From an uncultured Treponema sp. (GTDB lineage Bacteria > Spirochaetota > Spirochaetia > Treponematales > Treponemataceae), in the NCBI GenBank assembly GCA_905372205.1, contig CAJPOH010000001.1:1-20005 (forward strand): a DNA stretch of 20,005 bases, given 5' to 3'. Within the stretch, counting starts at the first letter, position 1. Every line of letters begins with the position of its first letter. The position numbers and the translations under genes are program-made. Shown in pieces: positions 14,687-20,005 of this stretch. The notes below the pieces were generated by a model, which did not search any database, was not told the origin of the DNA, and saw nothing but the letters and a program-made list of their open reading frames with translations.

Positions 14687-15010
14687 GAGTAGCGAATGCT
14701 GTCGCACTCCAAATTTCCTTACGTCGCCACTCCGTAAGGAGTGGATATGCTGTGGTCGTGAATACGACCACTTTTAAACAAATTCCCTTTCATCACAAGA
14801 TGAAACAAAGTTTCACCTTGACATGTTGTGATTGCGTAGCAATCACATATATAACAAATTTCCTTACATCACAGGAGCTTTAGCTCCTGGCACGTTGTGG
14901 CTACGGCTGTAGCCACATTCCAACAAATTTCCTCTCGTCGCAGGGGCTAAAAGCCCCTGATGCTACGCTAGCAGTACGCCTAGTAGCTGTCGCTGGCAGT
15001 AGCCTAGCTT
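14687..15010. repeat. Array of paired hairpins with variable stems and conserved linkers
   Basis: This gene-free stretch holds 69-76 bp units, each with an A hairpin and a B hairpin. A stems: 14727-14744 (CCACTCC/GGAGTGG), 14796-14820 (11 pairs, one mismatch), 14872-14889 (CAGGAGCT/AGCTCCTG), 14941-14959 (CAGGGGCT/AGCCCCTG). B stems: 14752-14771 (GTGGTCGT/ACGACCAC), 14828-14846 (GTGATTGC/GCAATCAC), 14897-14916 (GTGGCTAC/GTAGCCAC). A bulged hairpin at 14687-14709 looks like an earlier B. A-to-B linkers are always 7 bases (atatgct, acatgtt, gcacgtt). B-to-A linkers are 24-25 bases and share AACAAATTYCC. After 14960 the pattern decays into GCAGTA/GCCTAG direct repeats. No protein-coding frame is credible in it. 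I do not know a named family with this layout. Confidence 0.85.
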
Positions 15011-15111
15011 TAATTCGTGCGTTTCATTAAATAGTACTTCTTTTAACGATATTTATAATGTGCAATCCCTGAACCTTTTTGACTTGGTACTTCTTAAAAA
15101 AAAATAGGCAC

Positions 15112-15140
15112 TTGTATATTTTATACATAGTATATATATT
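15112..15140 (+). promoter_or_regulatory. Predicted tyrS promoter, nearly leaderless
   Basis: TTGTAT (15112-15117) and TATATT (15135-15140) are spaced by 17 bases. Transcription would begin about 4-5 bases before the tyrS ATG at 15151. No purine-rich ribosome-binding site lies in the 20 bases before that ATG, which agrees with a leaderless or very short-leader mRNA. AT-richness makes chance matches likely, so confidence is modest. Confidence 0.4.
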
Positions 15141-15150
15141 TTTGACTATT

Positions 15151-16368
15151 ATGAACCATGTATTAGAATTATTAAAGACTAGGTTGTTGTTTGGTCAATG
15201 CACAGATGAAAAAAGCCTTTCATCGTTATTGGATGGAGAGAAATTAAGCTTTTATGTTGGAATTGACCCCACTTTCAAAAGTTTGCATATAGGTCATGTT
15301 ATGCCTTTAATTGCTCTCAAATATTTATGTGAGGCTGGGCATAGGGCAGTTATTTTGCTTGGAGGTGGAACTGCTAGAATTGGCGACCCTTCAGGAAAAA
15401 CACAAACGAGAAAAATGCTTTCATACGAGGAAATTGATGCTAATGTTGAAAGCATAAAAAAGCAAATAATGAGTTTTCTTGCTGTGGATAGTGAAAATCT
15501 TGTCTTTGCCAACAATAAAGAATGGCTTGGAGACTTAAATTATATAGACTTTTTGCGAGACGTAGGTTCTCATTTTTCTGTCAATAAAATGCTTTCGTTT
15601 GAAGCCTATAAAAGACGAATGGAAACAGGTTTATCATTTTTAGAATTTAACTATCAACTTTTGCAAAGCTATGATTTTTTATGCCTCAATACACGTTATG
15701 GTGTGAAAATTCAACTTGGTGGAGATGACCAATGGGGTAACATGGTTGCAGGTAGTGATTTAATAAGACGAAAGGGAGGAGGTGAGGTGCAAGCGTTTAC
15801 CATTCCTCTTCTTCTTAATAGTGAAGGGCAGAAAATGGGAAAAACAGAAGGTGGAGCATTATTTTTGGATAGCAATTTGGTTAGTCCATACCAATTTTTT
15901 CAGTATTGGAGAAATATTGCAGATGCTGATGTCCGTTCTTCACTACTCATTTTTACGCGTCTTTCTGTGCAAGAGATTGACCAGATGATTTTGAAAGATA
16001 TCAATGGTGCAAAAGAATGTCTAGCATACGAAATAACAAAGTTTATACATAAAAAAGAAAATGCCGATAATGCACTCAAAGCCTCTAAGGCAGCTTTTGG
16101 AAAGGATATGTCGCGTGATGCAATGCCTACAATTTCTATCGAAAAAGCTAAACTTTCTGATGAGATCAATATTGTAGACTTGTTTGTGTTTTCTTCACTA
16201 GCCAAAACCAAAAGCGATGCAAGAAGATTGATTGAGCAAGGTGGAGCATTCTTAGAGGGAGAATTGGTAAAAGACATTAAAATGACTGTTGCTCTAAACG
16301 ATCTTTTAAAAGATGGAATAGTTTTAAAAGCAGGCAAAAAGAGGATAATTAGGGTACTAGCTTTTTGA
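15151..16368 (+). CDS. tyrS: Tyrosyl-tRNA synthetase
   Basis: This class I synthetase attaches tyrosine to tRNA-Tyr. From the ATG at 15151 it has 405 residues, close to the 424 of E. coli; an in-frame TTG at 15079 would add 24 hydrophobic residues not seen in the family. Landmarks: ATP-binding HIGH at residues 46-49 (SLHIGH), YVGIDPT ahead of it, tyrosine/ATP-site GGDDQWGN at 190-197, and the signature loop KMGKT at 228-232, the KMSKS equivalent of the E. coli-type group. The C-terminal 65 residues (FVFSSLAKTKSDARRLIEQG and following) form the S4 RNA-binding domain. It has no visible ribosome-binding site. It opens a four-gene operon; the next gene begins within 16 bases of its stop. Confidence 0.96.
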   Translation: MNHVLELLKTRLLFGQCTDEKSLSSLLDGEKLSFYVGIDPTFKSLHIGHVMPLIALKYLCEAGHRAVILLGGGTARIGDPSGKTQTRKMLSYEEIDANVESIKKQIMSFLAVDSENLVFANNKEWLGDLNYIDFLRDVGSHFSVNKMLSFEAYKRRMETGLSFLEFNYQLLQSYDFLCLNTRYGVKIQLGGDDQWGNMVAGSDLIRRKGGGEVQAFTIPLLLNSEGQKMGKTEGGALFLDSNLVSPYQFFQYWRNIADADVRSSLLIFTRLSVQEIDQMILKDINGAKECLAYEITKFIHKKENADNALKASKAAFGKDMSRDAMPTISIEKAKLSDEINIVDLFVFSSLAKTKSDARRLIEQGGAFLEGELVKDIKMTVALNDLLKDGIVLKAGKKRIIRVLAF

Positions 16369-16383
16369 GGGAGGGAATTGACT

Positions 16384-17064
16384 TTGAGTTCTTTAAGGGA
16401 AGGAATTAAGCTTTATAAAGCAAAAGACTACGAAGCAGCTTTAACATTTTTCTTACAATACAAGCCAAATGGGGCAGAGGGGGAAGGGGATCTTCCGTAT
16501 TATATTGGGCTTATTTACGCAAAGCTTTCTAGCTATGAAAGTGCTTTAGCCTATCTTGAGCAAGTGGTAACTCAAGGTTCTGATGTTGCTAGAGTTTATC
16601 AATGTCGTTTGGTTTTGGCTTTAATATATGCAAAAACAAATAGGACTCGTCTTGCAGAATTTGAACTTTCCAAGTTACTAGATGCAGGTTATGAGTCTGT
16701 GCAAGTGTTTTCGTCTATGGGCTATGTTGCCTATGAGCATAAAGATGTTAAAAATGCACTTGATTACTATAGGAAGGCTTTAGAAATTGATAAAAATAAT
16801 TCCAACGCATTAAATGGCTTGGGGTATGTTTTGGCAGATAGCGAAAAGGACTTGGCAAAGGCAATTGTATATTGCAAAAGAGCATTAGAAAAAGAGCCGA
16901 CAAATCCTGCATATCTGGATTCGTTAGCATGGGCATATTTCAAAAGTGGTGCCATAAGAGAAGCAAATGTTTTTATCAAAAAGGCAAGAAAAGAACTTGC
17001 TGGCAATGCAATAATAAATAAACATGCAGAGATTATCCAAACTTCAAAAAAGGGGAATGTTTAA
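16384..17064 (+). CDS. TPR-repeat protein
   Basis: The product of about 226 residues is built almost wholly of roughly six tetratricopeptide repeats of about 34 residues. Examples: GIKLYKAKDYEAALTFFLQY, YYIGLIYAKLSSYESALAYL, GYVAYEHKDVKNALDYYRKA, GYVLADSEKDLAKAIVYCKR and AWAYFKSGAIREANVFIKKA. TPRs form helical scaffolds that bind partner proteins. No signal peptide or membrane helix is visible, so a cytoplasmic site is likely. Two TTG starts compete: 16378 and 16384. GGAGG at 16370-16374 is 9 bases from the second and only 3 from the first, so 16384 is preferred. Its stop is directly followed by the GTG of the next gene, which also carries a TPR segment; the two may work together. Confidence 0.85.
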   Translation: MSSLREGIKLYKAKDYEAALTFFLQYKPNGAEGEGDLPYYIGLIYAKLSSYESALAYLEQVVTQGSDVARVYQCRLVLALIYAKTNRTRLAEFELSKLLDAGYESVQVFSSMGYVAYEHKDVKNALDYYRKALEIDKNNSNALNGLGYVLADSEKDLAKAIVYCKRALEKEPTNPAYLDSLAWAYFKSGAIREANVFIKKARKELAGNAIINKHAEIIQTSKKGNV

Positions 17065-19101
17065 GTGAAACAGAGATTAATTATAGCTTTTTTCCTTTTT
17101 CTTAGCGTTTTAACAGCAACTGAAAATAGTTTTTTCCCGCCTCCCACATCTCAGGACCGTCAAATAGCTTTTGAAGAATTTAGGCGTGGTGTGCAGTCTT
17201 ATTATAAGGCATCTTATAATGAAGCCATTTTGCTTTTTGAAAAAGCACTTTCTATTTTGCCTGATGAACCCATTATTTTGGAATGGCTTGGAAAAGCTTA
17301 TTATAGTTCAGGTCTTGAAGATGCATGTTTGCAACAATGGGATGTTGCAATTAAAGCAAATCATGGAGGTATTCTTCTAAAGAATAAGGCTGAAGTGGTA
17401 AGAGAACGTCGCATGTTCTCGATGGATTTGATGGATAATTTAAAGTTCAGCGAATCTATTGGTTTTATTTCAACTTTTCAAGATAAACATATTTTTAGAC
17501 AACCTCTTTCTGCTGTTGCAATGGAAGATGGAAGTTTTTGGGCTACAGCTTATGGTTCTAACGAAGTGCTTCATTTTGATGTGAATGGAAAGATAGTTGA
17601 TAGGACAAAAGGTCCTATAGAAGGTTTTGATCGCCCTTTTGACATAATAAGAACCAAAAATGATCATATGTTAGTATCGGAATTTGCTTCGGATAGAATT
17701 TCTGTCCTCACAAAAGAAGGCAAGTTTGTGAGATATTTTGGTGAAAGTGGGGTTAATGAAGGACAACTTTTAGGCCCTCAATTTTTAGCTACAGATTTTT
17801 ATAACAATATCTATGTAGCGGATTTTGGTAATGCTCGTGTTTCTGTTTTTTCTTTTGAAGGTAAACCTCTTTTTCATTTTGGTGAAAAAAACGATAGTTT
17901 TTCAGGTTTTATAGCTCCTTCAGGGCTTTGCGTAATAGGGGATTTTGTCTATGTTGCAGATTCAATTAAAGGTGCTATTTATGTTTTTGACACGGCAGGA
18001 AACTACATAGAAGAATTGTTATCTGAAAATAGCTTTAAGGCAATTGAATCTATGCGTGAGTGGAATGGAAACATACTCCTTTCTTCTCTTTCAAAGGCAT
18101 ATCTTGTTGACGTGAAGCTTGCAATAATTCATGAGTTAGTGAGTTTAGGTAATGCTCCCACAAAGATTACCTGTGCTACCCCTGATGCAAATGGAAACAT
18201 TCTTCTAGCTGATTTTAAGAATGAGACAGTTGAAGTAACTAGTAGGATTAGTGAACTTGCTGGTGGCTTTTTTGTTACCATAAAAAGAGTGTTTTCTAAT
18301 AATTTCCCAAAAGTTGAAATGGAAGTGTTGGTGGAAAATAGGAATAGGGAACAGATTGTAGGGCTTGAAGGCCTTAATTTTACTGTTACAGAAAATCATA
18401 ACTCTGTGCTTGATTATTCTCTCGATGGGGCTGGCTTTTTTGGAGAGGGCTGTGATATTGCAATTCTTTTAGAAAGATCTCCTAGAATGGATGGAGAAAA
18501 AGTAGCAGTAGACAAAGCTATAAAAGAAATTGCTCTTGCAATGAGAGGAAAAGGAAAGATTTCTATATTTTCTGCCACAAGTCATCCAAATAAAGAAGGT
18601 GAATATTTTCCTGAAAACATTATAGATTACATTCCGCGTTTTAAGGGAGAAGCTTCAGATAACTGGAAATTTGATTTAGGGCTTCGTCTTGCAAGTTCTT
18701 CTCTATTGAACGCTCAAGCTAGACGTGCTGTGATTTTTTTGAGTTTTAATGACTTGAAAGAGGAAAACTTTGGAACTTATGGGCTTAATGAACTTTCTTC
18801 TTATATGGCAAATAACAATATCAGATTTTATTCAATATCTCTTAAAGAAGGCTCGCCTTGTGATGAGCTTGCCTACCTAATAAAGAAAACAGGTGGAGAA
18901 GCTAGCTACATATATGTAAACGAAGGACTTATGCCTCTTATTTCTAGAATATCAAAGTTTCAAACTGGTTTATATAAACTTTCTTACACTTCTAGTATGG
19001 ATTCAGACTTTGGAAGAAGATTTTTGCCTGTAGAAGTAGAAGTACGTCTTTTGAATCGCTCTGGACGTGATGAAACTTTTTACTATCCTCCAGCAGAGTA
19101 A
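17065..19101 (+). CDS. Secreted TPR / NHL-propeller / vWA-like protein
   Basis: The 678-residue product starts at GTG immediately after the previous stop, with AGGGG about 10 bases ahead. Residues 1-19 form a Sec signal peptide with no lipobox Cys, so it is probably periplasmic or secreted. Residues 33-110 hold two TPRs (FEEFRRGVQSYYKASYNEAI; WLGKAYYSSGLEDACLQQWD). Residues about 130-395 form NHL-type beta-propeller blades, with recurring phrases such as FLATDFYNNIYVADFGNARV and GLCVIGDFVYVADS. Residues about 460-630 resemble a von Willebrand A domain (CDIAILLERSPRMDGEK, then RRAVIFLSF), but the metal-site DxSxS reads ERSPR, so metal binding is doubtful. Probably a protein-protein interaction scaffold; its partners are unknown. 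Confidence 0.85.
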   Translation: MKQRLIIAFFLFLSVLTATENSFFPPPTSQDRQIAFEEFRRGVQSYYKASYNEAILLFEKALSILPDEPIILEWLGKAYYSSGLEDACLQQWDVAIKANHGGILLKNKAEVVRERRMFSMDLMDNLKFSESIGFISTFQDKHIFRQPLSAVAMEDGSFWATAYGSNEVLHFDVNGKIVDRTKGPIEGFDRPFDIIRTKNDHMLVSEFASDRISVLTKEGKFVRYFGESGVNEGQLLGPQFLATDFYNNIYVADFGNARVSVFSFEGKPLFHFGEKNDSFSGFIAPSGLCVIGDFVYVADSIKGAIYVFDTAGNYIEELLSENSFKAIESMREWNGNILLSSLSKAYLVDVKLAIIHELVSLGNAPTKITCATPDANGNILLADFKNETVEVTSRISELAGGFFVTIKRVFSNNFPKVEMEVLVENRNREQIVGLEGLNFTVTENHNSVLDYSLDGAGFFGEGCDIAILLERSPRMDGEKVAVDKAIKEIALAMRGKGKISIFSATSHPNKEGEYFPENIIDYIPRFKGEASDNWKFDLGLRLASSSLLNAQARRAVIFLSFNDLKEENFGTYGLNELSSYMANNNIRFYSISLKEGSPCDELAYLIKKTGGEASYIYVNEGLMPLISRISKFQTGLYKLSYTSSMDSDFGRRFLPVEVEVRLLNRSGRDETFYYPPAE

Positions 19102-19109
19102 AAACTTTA

Positions 19110-19904
19110 ATGAAAGAAACAAAGAAGGGAAAAGAAGCTTTTGATACCTACTATTCAAGTATTTTTGGTGGTAGGTGGTCGTCTTTGCGTGAGGCTTTGC
19201 TCGTTTCTTCTTCTCCTCTTTGCTATAGCGAAAATCTTAAAAAGCCATATTATATGGATGAAGCAAGCATTGTTGTGGGAAAAACCTTACCTAGATTAGA
19301 TGAGGGACTTATTCTTGATATGTGTGCAGCTCCTGGTGGTAAAACCCTCGTTCTATCTAATCTTTTAGGAGATAAAGTTAGCCTTCAAGCGAATGAGTTG
19401 TCTAGGCTTAGACGTAACAGGCTCATCTGCGTAATTGAAGAACACGTAAATGATGAAACGAAAAAAAGAATCACTATCACAGGTTATGATGCTGCCAAAA
19501 TGGCTAGGTTTTCTCTTTCAAAATTCGATAGGATTTTGCTTGATGCCCCTTGCTCTTCGGAGCGTCATGTTTTACACAGTGAAAAGGCTCTGAATGAATG
19601 GTCACCTTCTCGCCCTAAACAATTGAGTATTCGTCAATGGTCTCTACTTTCATCAGCTTTTTTGATGCTTAAAGAAGGAGGTATTTTAGTTTACTCCACT
19701 TGTGCATTGTTGGATTTGGAAAATGATTGTGTAGTTGATCGCTTGCTAAAAAAGTATGAAAATGCAAGTATTGTGCATGAAAAGTCTAACATAAAAGCAT
19801 TCAAAAAAGAACCTGTGGCAACAAGGCATGGATTTATGTATTCACCTGATGTTAATGATGGAATAGGACCTATGTATTTTTGTCTTGTTAAAAAAGAAAG
19901 ATAA
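19110..19904 (+). CDS. RNA (cytosine-5)-methyltransferase, RsmB/RsmF (NOL1/NOP2/Sun) family
   Basis: This 264-residue enzyme should transfer a methyl group from S-adenosylmethionine to C5 of a cytosine in rRNA or tRNA. Visible motifs: SAM-binding motif I LDMCAAPGGKT (residues 69-79), NELSRLRRNRL (95-105), motif IV LLDAPCSSERHVL with Cys148, the WSPSRPKQLSIRQ helix, and motif VI YSTCAL with catalytic Cys198. It lacks the N-terminal RNA-binding (NusB-like) or C-terminal PUA-type extension of the longer RsmB/RsmF proteins, so it is a compact form more like NSUN4; the exact target base cannot be inferred. The start is 8 bases after the preceding stop with only a weak ribosome-binding site, suggesting translational coupling in the tyrS operon. 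Confidence 0.9.
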   Translation: MKETKKGKEAFDTYYSSIFGGRWSSLREALLVSSSPLCYSENLKKPYYMDEASIVVGKTLPRLDEGLILDMCAAPGGKTLVLSNLLGDKVSLQANELSRLRRNRLICVIEEHVNDETKKRITITGYDAAKMARFSLSKFDRILLDAPCSSERHVLHSEKALNEWSPSRPKQLSIRQWSLLSSAFLMLKEGGILVYSTCALLDLENDCVVDRLLKKYENASIVHEKSNIKAFKKEPVATRHGFMYSPDVNDGIGPMYFCLVKKER

Positions 19905-20005
19905 AATAATGGGTGGTTGATCATTGGGCTTATAGAATATCATTTTGAAATTTCGTTAGAAAGTTTTACTATATTTGATTTTAAAGATACTCACTAGTAG
20001 TTCTG
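19905..20005. other. Gene-free tail of the window
   Basis: About 100 AT-rich bases follow the methyltransferase stop. I see no hairpin with a T-run, no convincing ribosome-binding site and no long open frame. The next gene or the operon terminator probably lies outside the window. Confidence 0.6.

Noticed and set aside
14685..14777. Short GTG-started open frame after AAGGAGG at 14667
   Set aside because: Its 30 or so codons lie wholly inside the hairpin array and the ribosome-binding spacing is too long (12 bases).
14687..14960. Integron attC sites or a CRISPR array
   Set aside because: Treponema denticola has a chromosomal integron, and the linkers contain AAC and GTT, but full RYYYAAC/GTTRRRY core sites are not present and there are no cassette genes between hairpins. 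For CRISPR, the conserved parts are not identical repeats and the variable parts are palindromes, not spacers.
15900..16337. 145-residue open frame on the minus strand
   Set aside because: It is antisense to tyrS in the S4-domain half; no ribosome-binding site and low-complexity composition mirror the tyrS codons.
19917..19997. 26-residue frame starting at TTG near the window end
   Set aside because: Weak start, no proper ribosome-binding site, too short to support.

Overview
The window looks like chromosomal DNA from a low-GC spirochaete, most likely a Treponema. The clues are strong AT bias, the rpsF-ssb-rpsR-rplI order, and several large lipoproteins with relaxed spirochaetal lipoboxes (Ser-Cys-Lys-His at the acylation site). 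Genus is inferred from gene content and style; species cannot be read from the sequence. Nearly everything is on the + strand; one membrane-protein gene (1681-2085) is on the minus strand.

Region by region. (1) 1-1066: the last residues of lipoyl synthase, then triosephosphate isomerase (tpiA) and a 56-residue hypothetical gene. (2) 1067-1680: gene-free and built of repeats: a long inverted repeat, 45-46 bp repeats carrying CTGTACAG, a 23-bp tandem array with dyad symmetry, and a strong palindromic hairpin. (3) 1681-2302: the minus-strand four-helix membrane protein, then a divergent intergenic region with a promoter and a terminator-like hairpin in the rpsF leader. (4) 2303-4011: the S6-SSB-S18-L9 operon. 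(5) 4174-14570: four consecutive large lipoprotein genes: a subtilisin-family (S8) protease, a 912-residue protein of unknown fold, and two proteins with C-terminal formylglycine-generating-enzyme-like (C-type-lectin-type) domains. Terminator-like hairpins lie between some of them and a strong terminator follows the last. A 13-bp direct repeat lies on each side of the block. (6) 14571-15150: terminator, then an unusual hairpin array. (7) 15151-19904: tyrS, a TPR protein, a secreted TPR/NHL/vWA-like protein and an RNA m5C methyltransferase, tightly packed as one operon.

The most striking unexplained feature is the array at about 14687-14960. Units of 69-76 bp carry two hairpins each. The linkers between hairpins are conserved in sequence and almost fixed in length (7 and 24-25 nt), while the stems differ from unit to unit and keep full or nearly full complementarity. 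I do not recognise this as a named repeat family. It may be a structured RNA or single-stranded DNA element, or palindromes kept perfect by template switching.

The housekeeping parts are ordinary metabolism and translation. The accessory part is the lipoprotein block, which probably encodes cell-surface or periplasmic proteins that work in processing, binding or host/substrate interaction; the joint role is inference only.
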